Assembly (NCBI RefSeq): GCF_902833905.1
Contig: NZ_CADFGP010000004.1
Coordinates: forward strand, 124,001-188,000
Source of the DNA: Paraburkholderia tuberum STM678
GTDB lineage: Bacteria > Pseudomonadota > Gammaproteobacteria > Burkholderiales > Burkholderiaceae
Reading direction: 5' to 3'
Length of the DNA: 64,000 nucleotides
Below are positions 53,066 through 62,488 of this stretch, one piece after another (position 1 is the first letter of the stretch; every line of letters begins with the position of its first letter). Under the pieces are notes generated by a model, which searched no databases, was not told where the DNA came from, and saw only the letters and a program-made list of their open reading frames with translations. A program made the translations under genes and the position numbers.

Positions 53066-53675
53066 TTTTTTGTCGTTGTTCTGGCTTTGTTGGCCTTTCC
53101 TTGCTGACTTATCGGTCTATTAGCGTTGCCCCTGTGCGGGGCGGCACCTACTTTCTTTGCTGCTGCAAAGAAAGTAGGCAAAGAAGACAGCTCAAACCGC
53201 AAACTCTTAAGCGGGTCCCTCGGTCTGCATGAGGTAGTGGTGCATCTGGAATCCGTGCCCTCGCACATTCGGCGCCAGTGACAAGGCAGTCATTCTTCCG
53301 GCGGCGCTACGCGCGCCGAAACCCCGTTCAAAAACCACTGGTGGTTTCGGCGCATCGCCGAGGCGCAGCCGAGGGCCCCCGCGCGGGCAAAACCATTGGT
53401 TTCCCTGGCAGCCCCGTCCGCGACGCACGTAGTGCGGAGTGGGAGGGATGACGGCTTTGTCACGAACGGGGAATGTGCGGCGGCCCGGATTCCAGATGCA
53501 CCACTACCCCCTCCAAGCCAGGGGACCCGCTTAAGAGTTGGCGGTTTTAGCTGTCTTCTTTGCCTACTTTCTTTGCAGCAGCAAAGAAAGTAGGTGCCGC
53601 CCCGCACAGGGGCAACGCTAATAGACCGATAACAAAGCAAGGAAAGGCCAACAAAGCCAGAACAACGACAAAAAA
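53066..53675. repeat. 610-bp dispersed inverted-repeat element
   Basis: Two inverted arms of about 235 bp (53066-53300 and 53441-53675) flank a 140-bp loop. The outer parts are nearly identical (CGGTCTATTAGCGTTGCCCC in both); the inner parts diverge. Each arm contains a nested perfect 14-bp hairpin CCTACTTTCTTTGC / GCAAAGAAAGTAGG with a 4-base loop (53147-53178 and 53563-53594). The loop holds smaller hairpins such as AAACCAC-TG-GTGGTTT. There is no transposase gene. Open frames read through the arms look like artefacts. I recall the CCTACTTTCTTTGC unit from many Burkholderiales genomes. It separates the fliFGHIJK and fliLMNOPQR operons. Confidence 0.85.
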
Positions 53676-53689
53676 GCGCCCGCCTCGCT

Positions 53690-55225
53690 TCAGGCAAACG
53701 TATCGACCAATCCAACCTGCTGCCGCACGGCAACATTCCCGATGGCATCGCTGGAACTGTCCCCTGCAAGGGCGCCCCCACCACCACTGCCCCTCTTCCC
53801 ATTCCCCCCACCCGCGCCAGCGCTCTGCTGTTGTTGCCCGCTCTGCCGCGCAAACCCATCACTCACACTCGCACTGCCGAGCCCAATCCCATTCGACTCC
53901 ATCGCCTCGCGAAGCTTCGGCAACGCCGCCTCGACCGCCTCCCGCACCGACTGGTGCTGCGAAACGAACAGCGCATGCGCATGGTTATCCGCCACCTGCA
54001 ACACGACCTGCAACGGCCCCAGATCCTTCGGATTGAGCGTCAGCTCAGCACTCTGCGAATGCGCATTCGACAAAAACACCACCTTCTGGCTCAGCGCGTC
54101 TTCCCAGTCGCTCGTGCCGACCTGCGGCGTCAACGCATTCGCGGCGGCGGCCGCGCTCGCATTGCCCGTACTCTGCGCTGCCGCCGTCGTGCTCGCGGCG
54201 TTCGCTGCCGCCTGCGTCGCGGCCAGCGCGGCGTTCGCCGCCTCGGACGCGCTGCGCGCCGATGCGAGGTTGTCCGCCTGGCCGCTCGTCGCGGCCGCGG
54301 CGCTCAACGCATCGGTGGCCGACTTCGCTGCCGACGGATCGGCCAGCGCGGTCGCGGCGGCCGTCGCCGTCGACGTCGTGTGGGTCGTCGAGGCCCCCTT
54401 GCCGTTGCCGAACAGGCCGCTCGCGAGCGTCTTGTCGTCCGACGTGCCGTTCAGGCCGTTTTTCGTGCTGCCCAAGCCGCCCGCCGCGCTCGACACGCTC
54501 GCGGCCTTTGCGGCCGCGCCGGCAGCAAGCGCGGCCGCGGGCACCGCGCCCTGGCCGCTCGACAGCGCGGACAGCGCACGCTGCAACGCATCCTGCAGCG
54601 ACTTCGGATCGACCGCGCCTTTCCTGCTTGCCGCGGTCGCCGCGAGCGCGCTCGTGGCCGTGCCGGCCAGCGCGCTCACCGCATCGGCGGCGGAGCTCGC
54701 GGCATCGGTCGTGGTGGTGGCGTTCGAGTCGGCGTTGTTGGCGACGACCTGTGCCTGCGCTTGCGCCTGAGCCTGGGCGGCAGCCGCAGCGGCGGCGAGC
54801 GCGCCAGCGTCGGTTTGCGCCTTGGTGTCTTTCTGCCTGGCTTGCGTCGCGGTCGTCTGGCTGTTCGATGCCTGCTGCGTCGGTGTCGTCGACGGCGTGG
54901 ACGACGGCGATGACGCGCTGCTGCTCGCCGCGTTGCTCGCTGTGCCGTTGCCGTTCTGGCTGCCGCTCGCGCTCTGCTGCGAGGAAGCGGGAGCGGACGT
55001 GGAAGCGGGCGGCGGCGCACTGGGCGCGCTCGGCGCCGAGGCTTGCGACGCCGTCGCTGAACTGGTCTGCTGTTGATTCGCGCTGTTCTGCTGGTCGATG
55101 CTTTGCTGCAAGGTCTGCGCGAACGGGCTCGAGACCGCGGCGTTCGCGGACGCGCTGCTCGACCCATTGCCGCTCGTGTCGAGCAGCGTGCTCAGTTGGG
55201 AGCCGATCTGTGAAAGAAGCGACAT
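53690..55225 (-). CDS. fliK: Flagellar hook-length control protein FliK
   Basis: A 511-residue exported ruler that sets hook length. Most of it is low-complexity Ala/Ser/Thr/Gln. The conserved C-terminal Flg_hook domain at about residues 375-470 contains SDWEDALSQKVVFLSNAHSQ, AELTLNPKDLGPLQVVLQVA and VREAVEAALPKLREAMESNG, which interacts with FlhB. It is the last gene of the fliFGHIJK operon and ends 15 bases from the repeat element. Confidence 0.94.
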   Translation of the reverse strand: MSLLSQIGSQLSTLLDTSGNGSSSASANAAVSSPFAQTLQQSIDQQNSANQQQTSSATASQASAPSAPSAPPPASTSAPASSQQSASGSQNGNGTASNAASSSASSPSSTPSTTPTQQASNSQTTATQARQKDTKAQTDAGALAAAAAAAQAQAQAQAQVVANNADSNATTTTDAASSAADAVSALAGTATSALAATAASRKGAVDPKSLQDALQRALSALSSGQGAVPAAALAAGAAAKAASVSSAAGGLGSTKNGLNGTSDDKTLASGLFGNGKGASTTHTTSTATAAATALADPSAAKSATDALSAAAATSGQADNLASARSASEAANAALAATQAAANAASTTAAAQSTGNASAAAAANALTPQVGTSDWEDALSQKVVFLSNAHSQSAELTLNPKDLGPLQVVLQVADNHAHALFVSQHQSVREAVEAALPKLREAMESNGIGLGSASVSDGFARQSGQQQQSAGAGGGNGKRGSGGGGALAGDSSSDAIGNVAVRQQVGLVDTFA

Positions 55226-55286
55226 AAAGAATCCTGTGAATCGGTCGAACGGGTGTGCCGTAGGGCGTTAGCCGCGAGGCAAGGCC

Positions 55287-55736
55287 TCATGCGCCGTCGG
55301 CTCGCATGCGCAGACTCCGCGCCGCAAATTCGTCGGCGTCGCGCTGTTCGCGCCGCGCCGCAACCTTCGCCTCGGCCGCCTCGCCGCGCGCCTGCAGCAC
55401 TTCGTACGAGCCGAGCTTCTGCTTGTGGCGCTGCCAGTCGGGCTTCGCCGCCTCGAGGCGCGCGCTCGCCGCCGCGAGCAGGCTGCGCTGCTGCTCGATC
55501 GCGGCATCGAGCGTATCGATGAACGCCTGGAAGTTGCGCATGTTGCCGGCCGGCATGCCCGACTGCGCGCTCTCCATGAAGCGTGCGTAGTATTCGTCGC
55601 GGTACTGCACGAGCGCATCGAGTTGCGCCTGTACGTCGTTACGCTCGCGCTGCGCGCGGCCGAGCCGCTGCGCGGCGGCATCCACATCGTCCTGCGCGAG
55701 ACCGATCAGCGTCTTGATCGGAAAATGTTTCGACAT
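55287..55736 (-). CDS. fliJ: Flagellar export protein FliJ
   Basis: A 149-residue coiled-coil protein of the export ATPase complex. Heptad-rich segments run through most of the chain (AAQRLGRAQRERNDVQAQLDAL and RSLLAAASARLEAAKPDWQRHK). The start at 55736 gives MSKHFPIKTLIGLAQDDVD, the family's N-terminus. It follows fliI by 17 bases. Confidence 0.93.
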   Translation of the reverse strand: MSKHFPIKTLIGLAQDDVDAAAQRLGRAQRERNDVQAQLDALVQYRDEYYARFMESAQSGMPAGNMRNFQAFIDTLDAAIEQQRSLLAAASARLEAAKPDWQRHKQKLGSYEVLQARGEAAEAKVAARREQRDADEFAARSLRMRADGA

Positions 55737-55753
55737 CGTCAGCCTCCTCGGCC

Positions 55754-57397
55754 CTAAGCAAACAGCGCGTTCAGCATGTCGATGCTCGGCTGGAAGTTCG
55801 CGCACTCGCGAAAGCCTTGCTGCAGGAACGCTTCCATCCGCGGATACAGCGCGATCGCGCGATCGAGCACCGCGTCGCGCCCGCTCGAATACGCGCCGAC
55901 GTTGATCAGATCGCGGTTACGCTGATAGCGCGACAGCATCTGCTTGAACATACGCGTTTTATTCAGATGGTTATCGTCGATCAGCGCGGTCATTGCCCGG
56001 CTAATCGACGCTTCGATATCGATCGCAGGGTAGTGGCCGGCTTCGGCGAGCGAGCGCGACAGCACGATGTGGCCGTCGAGAATCGCGCGCGCCGAGTCGG
56101 CGATCGGGTCCTGCTGGTCGTCGCCTTCGGTGAGCACCGTGTAGAACGCGGTGATCGAGCCGCCGCCCGCCGGTCCGTTGCCGGTGCGCTCGACGAGCGC
56201 CGGCAGCTTCGCGAACACCGACGGCGGATACCCCTTGGTCGCGGGCGGCTCGCCGATCGCGAGCGCGATCTCGCGCTGCGCCATCGCGTAACGGGTCAGC
56301 GAATCCATTAGCAGCAGCACGTGCTTGCCCTGGTCGCGGAAGTATTCGGCGAGCGAGGTCGAGTACGCGGCGGCCTGCATCCGCAACAGCGGCGACACGT
56401 CGGCCGGCGCGGCGACCACGACCGAGCGCGCCAACCCTTCCTCGCCGAGAATCTGTTCGATGAACTCCTTCACTTCGCGGCCACGTTCGCCGATCAGGCC
56501 GATCACGATCACCTCGGCGCTGGTGTAGCGCGCCATCGTGCCGAGCAGCACCGATTTACCGACGCCCGAACCCGCGAACAGCCCCATCCGTTGACCGCGA
56601 CCGACGGTCAACAGCGAGTTGATCGCGCGCACGCCGACGTCGAGCACCTTGTGAATCGGCTCGCGATTGAGCGGATTGATGACCGGCGCGGACAGCGGCG
56701 CGTCCCTTTGCGTGCCGAGCGGGCCGAGCCCGTCGAGCGGACGGCCGGATGCGTCGAGCACGCGGCCGAGCAATTCCCAGCCGACCGGCAGACGCTTCGC
56801 GCCCGCGAGCGGGTCGGCGATCGGCGCGCTTTCGAGCGGAAAGACCCGCGCGCCGGGCAACAGGCCGATCACTTCGGTGGTCGGCATCAGGAACAGCTTG
56901 TCGCCGGAGAAGCCGACCACTTCGGCTTCGGCCATCGGCAGCGAACTGCCGGGCGGCAACTCGATCATCACTTCGGCGCCGACCGACAGACGCAGGCCGA
57001 CCGCTTCGAGCACGAGACCGGCCGCGCGTGTGAGACGCCCGCACGCGCGCAGCGGCTTCGCGATCGCGTTGCGCGCGCGCAGCGCGTCGAGCTGGCCGCG
57101 CCATGCCTGCATGTGGGGATTGATGTCGAGCGCGGGATCGTAGGACGGCGCGTGCGCAGCGTGAGCGGCGCAAGCACTGCGCGCGGCGTGGTCCGTCGCG
57201 GCGGACTCGCGGCTCGCCGCCGCGCCTGTCGCCGGATGTGCGCTCGCAGGAGCGTGCCAAGCCGCATCCGGGGGCTCCGGAATACCGGCCGACTCGACAT
57301 CGGCCAGCGCCTCGGCGCCGAACGACGCCAACGCGAGCTCGCGTTCGAGCGGCGTCAGATCGCTCGCGCGGATCTCGTCGAGCGTCGGCTTCACCAC
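55754..57397 (-). CDS. fliI: Flagellum-specific export ATPase FliI
   Basis: A 547-residue F1-type ATPase that powers or primes export. Walker A is [12 protein letters not shown], Walker B is [13 protein letters not shown], and the [12 protein letters not shown] segment is diagnostic. The first 110 residues include an Ala/His-rich insert not seen in enteric FliI (about 456 residues). The start is one of two adjacent GTG codons at 57397 and 57394, overlapping the fliH stop; the first is used here because GGTGA lies 4 bases ahead. Confidence 0.96.
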   Translation of the reverse strand: MVKPTLDEIRASDLTPLERELALASFGAEALADVESAGIPEPPDAAWHAPASAHPATGAAASRESAATDHAARSACAAHAAHAPSYDPALDINPHMQAWRGQLDALRARNAIAKPLRACGRLTRAAGLVLEAVGLRLSVGAEVMIELPPGSSLPMAEAEVVGFSGDKLFLMPTTEVIGLLPGARVFPLESAPIADPLAGAKRLPVGWELLGRVLDASGRPLDGLGPLGTQRDAPLSAPVINPLNREPIHKVLDVGVRAINSLLTVGRGQRMGLFAGSGVGKSVLLGTMARYTSAEVIVIGLIGERGREVKEFIEQILGEEGLARSVVVAAPADVSPLLRMQAAAYSTSLAEYFRDQGKHVLLLMDSLTRYAMAQREIALAIGEPPATKGYPPSVFAKLPALVERTGNGPAGGGSITAFYTVLTEGDDQQDPIADSARAILDGHIVLSRSLAEAGHYPAIDIEASISRAMTALIDDNHLNKTRMFKQMLSRYQRNRDLINVGAYSSGRDAVLDRAIALYPRMEAFLQQGFRECANFQPSIDMLNALFA

Positions 57398-58080
57398 GTG
57401 CTCACCTTGCCGAGCGCGGCGGCGACGCGCTGCCAGCGCGTGTCGATGCCCGCGTCGACCTCGCCGGTGCCGGCTTGCGCGCGGCAACCGCCACGCTCCA
57501 CCGATGCATCGGTGCGCACGGTCCAGCCGCGCGTTTGCAATTCATCGAGCAGGTACGCCTCGACGACCGGCAGATCGGCGGGACTCACGATCAGCGCCGG
57601 CGCGCCGGCGAGCGCGGGCTCGGCCGCGAGTACCTCGCGCGCGGCCGCGATCAGTGCGGTCGGGTCGTGCTGCACGTGCTGGCGCACGACCTGCTGCGCG
57701 ATGTCGAGCGCGAGTGCGATCAGCGTTTCGGAGATCGCGTGCTGCGCGCCATCGAGCGCGCTCTTGAAGGTTTCGGCGAGCGCGGCGAGCCGCATCGCTT
57801 CCTCGCGCGCCTCGGTCTGGCCTTGCGCGAAACCCTGCGCGTGCCCCTGGTCATAGCCCGCCTGATAGCCGAGCGCCTGGCCGGCCACATGACCGGACGC
57901 GACGCCCTGTGCATGCGCGGCTTCGCGGCGGTGCTCGAGTTCGGCTTCGAACGCGCGCTCGTCGAACTCGGGTTCGGCCGGCGGCGGCGCCGGCGGAGCC
58001 GGGTCGAACGACGCCATCTCCCAGCGCTGGTAGGCCGAGAGGCTTTCCTTTGCCGGGGCGTTCGGATCAGACATAGGCAT
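57391..58080 (-). CDS. fliH: Flagellar export apparatus regulator FliH
   Basis: A 229-residue stator-like partner of FliI. A Pro-rich N-terminal stretch is followed by a helix with repeated GxxxG units ([20 protein letters not shown]), the FliH hallmark, and a C-terminal domain like the F1 delta subunit. ATG at 58080 or 58074 may be the start; both overlap the fliG 3' end. Confidence 0.95.
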   Translation of the reverse strand: MPMSDPNAPAKESLSAYQRWEMASFDPAPPAPPPAEPEFDERAFEAELEHRREAAHAQGVASGHVAGQALGYQAGYDQGHAQGFAQGQTEAREEAMRLAALAETFKSALDGAQHAISETLIALALDIAQQVVRQHVQHDPTALIAAAREVLAAEPALAGAPALIVSPADLPVVEAYLLDELQTRGWTVRTDASVERGGCRAQAGTGEVDAGIDTRWQRVAAALGKVSTW

Positions 58081-59062
58081 CTTCCGCCTTGCCGCCTAGA
58101 ACGATCTGTCCGCTCTCGGCCAGGTTGCGCACGATCTGCAGGATGCGGCGCTGCTGCGTCTCGACTTCGGACACGCGTACCGGGCCGCGCGCGTCGAGGT
58201 CTTCGGCGAGCAACTCGGCCGCGCGCTGCGACATGTTCGACAGGAACTTCTGACGCAGCGCGGGCGCCGCGCCCTTCAGCGAGATGATCAGCGCTTCGGA
58301 TTCGACTTCCTTCAGCAGCAGCTGGATCGCGCGGTCTTCGAGGTCGAGCAGGTTCTCGAACACGAACATCTGGTCGATGATCTTCTGCGCGAGCTCGGCG
58401 TCGTACTGGCGCACGTTTTCGATGACGCCTTCCTCGTGGTTGCTCGACATGAAGTTCAGAATCTCGGCCGCCGTGCGGATACCGCCCATCGGGCTGCGCT
58501 TCAGGTTGTCGCTGCCGGACAAGAGGCCGGTCAGCACGTCGTCGAGCTCGCGCAGCGCGGCCGGCTGGATGCCGTCGAGCGTCGCGATCCGCAGCAGCAC
58601 GTCGTTGCGCAGCCGGTCCGTGAAACAGCCGACGATCTCCGAAGCCTGATCGCGGTCCAGATGCACGAGGATCGTCGCGATGATCTGCGGATGCTCGTTC
58701 TTGATCAGTTCCGCGACCGCCGCCGAGTCCATCCACTTCAGGCCTTCGATGCCGCTCGTGTCGCTGCCCTGCAGGATCCGGTCGATGATCGCGCCGGCCT
58801 TGTCGTCGCCTAGCGCCTTGGTCAGCACGGAGCGGATGTAATCGCTCGAATCGAGCGACATGCCGGTGTGCTGCTCGGCCTCGCGCACGAACTCCTGCAG
58901 CACCTCGTCGACCTGCTCGCGGGTGACGTTCTTCAGCGCGGCCATCGCGACGCCGATTTTCTGAACCTCACGGGGGCCCAGAAACTTGAACACCTGCGCC
59001 GCCTCTTCCTCGCCGATCGACATCAGCAGCAGCGCGCTCTTCACTACGCCTTCAGCGCTCAT
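58067..59062 (-). CDS. fliG: Flagellar motor switch protein FliG
   Basis: A 331-residue rotor protein that meets the stator. The EHPQIIATILVHLDRDQASEI middle-domain motif and the C-terminal charged torque helix (LLAEDLDARGPVRVSEVETQQ) match FliG. The N-terminus binds FliF. Its start overlaps the fliF stop by 11 bases. Confidence 0.98.
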   Translation of the reverse strand: MSAEGVVKSALLLMSIGEEEAAQVFKFLGPREVQKIGVAMAALKNVTREQVDEVLQEFVREAEQHTGMSLDSSDYIRSVLTKALGDDKAGAIIDRILQGSDTSGIEGLKWMDSAAVAELIKNEHPQIIATILVHLDRDQASEIVGCFTDRLRNDVLLRIATLDGIQPAALRELDDVLTGLLSGSDNLKRSPMGGIRTAAEILNFMSSNHEEGVIENVRQYDAELAQKIIDQMFVFENLLDLEDRAIQLLLKEVESEALIISLKGAAPALRQKFLSNMSQRAAELLAEDLDARGPVRVSEVETQQRRILQIVRNLAESGQIVLGGKAEDAYV

Positions 59063-60848
59063 CGGACACCCAGTTCTTGACGACGGTTGCTACGACCTTC
59101 GGATCCTGACGCGCGATGCTGCGCGCGAACTCCAGGTTCCGCTCGTATTTGTGCTTCGCGTTTTCGAGCGCGAGCTGCTCGCTATCCGCTTCGATTTCGA
59201 CCACCGCGCCATCGCGCTCCTCGGCCGGGATGCCGTCGAGCAGCACCGGTTCGTCGGGCGCCATCAGCGCGGCAACCGGCTCGGGCGGCGGCGGGAAGGC
59301 GCGGCGCAACGCCGGCTTCACCATCACGAAGTAGAGGAACAGGGCCACCGCGCCGATGCCGAGGTACGTCGCGATCTGCTTGTACAGCGCGAGCATGTCG
59401 GGCGTGCGCCACCATGGCAGGTCGGCGTTCGGGTCGAGCTCGGTGGTAAACGCGCTGTTGACCACGTTGACCGAGTCGCCGCGCGACGCGTCGAAGCCCA
59501 TCGCGTCCTTCACGAGCTGGGTGATCTGCGCGAGCTTGTCGGCGCTGACCGGCTGCATCGTCACGTGACCCTTCGGATCGACGACCCGCAGATAATTGAC
59601 GACTACCGCGACCGACAGCCGGCGGATGCCGCCCATCGGCTGGTCGACGTGGCGCACGGTCTTGTCGAGCTCGTAGTTGGTGGTCGAATCCTTGCGGTCG
59701 CTGACCGGCGTCGTGGTGACCGAGCTCGCGCCGTTGCCCGCCACGATCGGTGCGGAGGCCGGCTGCGGCGGCTGGTTCGACAGCGCGCCCGGCACCCCCG
59801 AGGCGCCGCCTTGCGACATTTCGGTGGCGCTGCTCGACTGCTGGCTGCGGATCGCGGCCTGCTGCGGATTGCCGTTCGGGCCGTAGTTCTCCGAGGTCTG
59901 CTCGCTGTGCGAGAAGTCGATGTCGGCGCTGACCTGCGAGCGCGCGTTGCCGGCGCCGAACAGCGGCGCGAGGATCGTGTCGATGCGCTGCTGGGTGTTG
60001 CGCTCGATCTGCTGGCGGAACTTCAGCTGGGTCGCATCGAGTCCGCTGCCATTGGTGGGCTGCGTGAGCAGGTTGCCGTCCTGGTCGAGGATCGTCACGC
60101 CGCGCACCGGCATTTCCGGCACCGCCGACGCCACCATGTGCGTAATCGCGACGACCTGCCCTTCGTCGAGCACGCGGCCCGGGTACAGGTTCACGAGCAC
60201 CGCCGCCGACGGCGCTTCCTTGTCGCGCACGAACACGCTCGGCTTCGGAATCGCGAGATGCACGCGCGCCGATTTGACGCTCGAGATCGCTTCGATCGTG
60301 CGTTCGAGTTCGCCTTCGAGCGCGCGCTGATAGTTGATCTGCTCGTCGAACTGGCTGATGCCGAATTTCTGGTTGTCCATCAGCTCGAAGCCGACCGAGC
60401 CACTCTTCGGCAGCCCCTGTGATGCGAGGCGCAGGCGCATCTCGTGGACCTGCTCGGCCGGCACGAGGATCGCGCTGCCGCTTTCGGACAGCTTGTACGG
60501 AATATTGGCCTGCTGCAGCGCGGTGATGATCGAGCCGCCGTCGCGGTCGGACAGATTGCTGTAGAGCACCTTGTAGCTGGGCGCGCGCGACCACAGGAAC
60601 AGGCCGGCGACGACCGCCACCAGCAGCGCGACCGCGAACACGAGCGGCGCGCGCGGGTTGCCGCGCATCTGCGCGAGTCCGGACAGACGCTGGCCGAAAT
60701 TGCCGCCGATACCTCCCAGGCCGCCGAGGCCACCGAGGTCGGCCGTGCCGCCGGCCTGGCCGCTACCGGCCTGACCGGCAGCGGCCTGCGCGCCGGCGAG
60801 CCCCATACGGGCGTCGGGGTTGATCAACGAGTTGGCTGACGAATCCAT
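59052..60848 (-). CDS. fliF: Flagellar MS-ring protein FliF
   Basis: A 598-residue MS-ring subunit with two membrane helices (LVFAVALLVAVVAGLFLW near residue 70 and ATYLGIGAVALFLYFVMVKPA near 490). The periplasmic ring-building motifs YKVLYSNLSDRDGGSIITAL and ALEGELERTIEAISSVKSARVHLAIP lie between. The C-terminus binds FliG. The start at 60848 is chosen (MDSSANSLINPD, GGAGA upstream); a longer frame begins at 60929 without a site. It is first in fliFGHIJK and divergent from fliE. Confidence 0.97.
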   Translation of the reverse strand: MDSSANSLINPDARMGLAGAQAAAGQAGSGQAGGTADLGGLGGLGGIGGNFGQRLSGLAQMRGNPRAPLVFAVALLVAVVAGLFLWSRAPSYKVLYSNLSDRDGGSIITALQQANIPYKLSESGSAILVPAEQVHEMRLRLASQGLPKSGSVGFELMDNQKFGISQFDEQINYQRALEGELERTIEAISSVKSARVHLAIPKPSVFVRDKEAPSAAVLVNLYPGRVLDEGQVVAITHMVASAVPEMPVRGVTILDQDGNLLTQPTNGSGLDATQLKFRQQIERNTQQRIDTILAPLFGAGNARSQVSADIDFSHSEQTSENYGPNGNPQQAAIRSQQSSSATEMSQGGASGVPGALSNQPPQPASAPIVAGNGASSVTTTPVSDRKDSTTNYELDKTVRHVDQPMGGIRRLSVAVVVNYLRVVDPKGHVTMQPVSADKLAQITQLVKDAMGFDASRGDSVNVVNSAFTTELDPNADLPWWRTPDMLALYKQIATYLGIGAVALFLYFVMVKPALRRAFPPPPEPVAALMAPDEPVLLDGIPAEERDGAVVEIEADSEQLALENAKHKYERNLEFARSIARQDPKVVATVVKNWVSDER

Positions 60849-61084
60849 GCGTCGGGTTTCTCCGGGGAATGCCTTGGCGTTCTGTCGTGATGCCGCGCCG
60901 GGGCTGGGCGGACGGACAGAGACTTTCACCTTTGAAATTATCCGCAGCGCCGCTGAACCCGATTGCTTGAATAGAGCCGGGTTTTCCCTCTAGTTTCGGG
61001 ACTTTCCGCGAGGAGCCGCTGCTATGCTTTCGTCCAGATCGGTACACCGTCCGGCGGTCCGATCGCACATCCAACGGAGAAAAC

Positions 61085-61420
61085 ATGACCATGCCCGTGA
61101 ACGCGCTATCGTCGGCGCTGCAACAGATGCAGGCGATGGCGGCGCAGGCGGCCGGCGACGCGACCCCGGCGGCGGAGCAATCCGGCGCGGCGACGCCCAC
61201 CAACTTCGCGGCGGCGCTGAAGGCTTCGCTCGACAAGATCAGCGGCGACCAGCAGAAGGCGGTCGGCGAGTCGCAGGCGTTCGAGCTCGGTGCGTCGAAC
61301 GTCTCGCTGAACGACGTGATGGTCGACATGCAGAAGGCCAACATCGGCTTCCAGTTCGGCCTGCAGGTGCGCAACAAGCTGGTCGCCGCGTACAACGACA
61401 TCGCGCAGATGTCGATCTGA
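61085..61420 (+). CDS. fliE: Flagellar hook-basal body complex protein FliE
   Basis: A 111-residue protein joining the MS ring to the rod. The C-terminal [35 protein letters not shown] region is the family core. GGAGAAAAC precedes the ATG at 61085. The 236-base spacer to fliF must hold both divergent promoters; no sigma-28 site is seen, in agreement with class II control. Confidence 0.96.
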   Translation: MTMPVNALSSALQQMQAMAAQAAGDATPAAEQSGAATPTNFAAALKASLDKISGDQQKAVGESQAFELGASNVSLNDVMVDMQKANIGFQFGLQVRNKLVAAYNDIAQMSI

Positions 61421-61508
61421 GCGGGACGCTGCTGGCGCTTGCGCCGGCGGCTTCGTGCCGTGTTTCCGGGCTCGCCCAGCGGCGCTTTCGATCCTCCTTA
61501 CACCGGAC

Positions 61509-61536
61509 TAAAGCTTTGTCGTCGCGCATCCGATAA
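61509..61536 (+). promoter_or_regulatory. Sigma-28 promoter of fliST
   Basis: TAAA at 61509-61512, 16 bases, then TCCGATAA at 61529-61536; one mismatch to the FliA -10. The longer spacer is also seen at the flgM promoter. It lies 88 bases before fliS. Confidence 0.7.
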
Positions 61537-61624
61537 CCCAATTACAGGTCAGCGACCGGCGCGTCGACGCGCCGCGCGGCCACGCCACGACTTAACCGCA
61601 GCCAGTATAAGAGGAGGAGCGCCG

Positions 61625-62059
61625 ATGTTTTCCCAAGGGCACGCTGGAGCCAACGCGTATGCGCGTGTCGGTATCGAGACATCCGTGATGGGCGCAAGTC
61701 CGCATCGTCTGATCGTGTTGCTGTACCAGGGCGCACGCCAGGCGATCGCGCAAAGCCGCATGCATTTGCAGCAGGGCAACGTGGCCGAGCGTGGCATGGC
61801 GATCAGCAAGGCGATCCGGATCATCGAAAGCGGGCTGCAGCAGTCGCTCAACCTCGAGGTGGGCGGCGAAATCGCCGAACGGCTCAATGCTTTGTACGAC
61901 TATATGGCGCGTCGACTGTTGCAAGCCAATATCAATCAGAGCGAGGCGATGCTCGTGGAAGTGGACCGTCTGCTCGCGACGCTCGAAGAGGCATGGATCG
62001 GGATAGCCCCGGAGATCGCGCGGATGGCAGCACAGCCAGCCGCGGAAAGCCTGAGATGA
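61625..62059 (+). CDS. fliS: Flagellin chaperone FliS
   Basis: A 144-residue cytoplasmic chaperone for flagellin. The YARVGIETSVMGASPHRLIVLLYQGA N-terminal part and INQSEAMLVEVDRLLATLEEAW C-terminal part match the family. AGGAGGAG lies 6 bases ahead of the ATG. It is coupled to fliT by ATGA. Flagellin and cap genes are not in the window. Confidence 0.96.
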   Translation: MFSQGHAGANAYARVGIETSVMGASPHRLIVLLYQGARQAIAQSRMHLQQGNVAERGMAISKAIRIIESGLQQSLNLEVGGEIAERLNALYDYMARRLLQANINQSEAMLVEVDRLLATLEEAWIGIAPEIARMAAQPAAESLR

Positions 62060-62382
62060 CATCGAACGCAGAATATTTTGCCCGCTACGAGGCGATCGCG
62101 GCGCTGTCCTGCCGCATGCTGATGGCGGCCCGTCGTGCACTGTGGAACGACCTGGTGCACTTGCAGGAAGAGTATCGGCAGCTGGTCGAAGCGCTGCGCG
62201 AAGCCGACGTGGGCGTCAAGCTCGACGAGGCCGAACGCCTGCGCAAGTACGCGCTGATCCGCCAGATCCTCGCCGACGACGCCGCGATCCGCGATCTCGC
62301 GAATCCGCGCATGGCGCATCTGTCGGCGCTGTTCGCCGGCCGGTCGACGCGCGTGCTGAAGGAGTTGTACGGGGCGCGCTGA
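62056..62382 (+). CDS. fliT: Flagellar chaperone FliT
   Basis: A 108-residue helical protein. In enterics FliT is the FliD chaperone and also inhibits FlhD4C2. Here identification rests on size, helical content (EYRQLVEALREADVGVKLDEAERLRK), position after fliS and the ATGA overlap; sequence identity in this family is low. The gene would link filament-cap export to master regulator activity if its role is conserved. Confidence 0.82.
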   Translation: MTSNAEYFARYEAIAALSCRMLMAARRALWNDLVHLQEEYRQLVEALREADVGVKLDEAERLRKYALIRQILADDAAIRDLANPRMAHLSALFAGRSTRVLKELYGAR

Positions 62383-62488
62383 GCGCGAGCGCGCGCGCGC
62401 GTGAGCTGGCGCCACGCCGCACGCGTCTGAAGGATCGGAGCAATCAGAGCATCGCGCGCGTTGCCGCCGATGCGACCAAGGAACCGGC

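Noticed and set aside
53611..53632. ACCGATAA in the repeat arm as a sigma-28 -10 element
   Set aside because: No TAAA-like -35 is found 15 or 16 bases upstream in either arm.
53290..53862. Open frames within the inverted-repeat element, including one with TYFLCCCKESRQ
   Set aside because: The translation comes from the hairpin repeat itself, reads similarly from both arms, and has no binding site. Such frames are often annotated as hypothetical proteins but are probably not genes.
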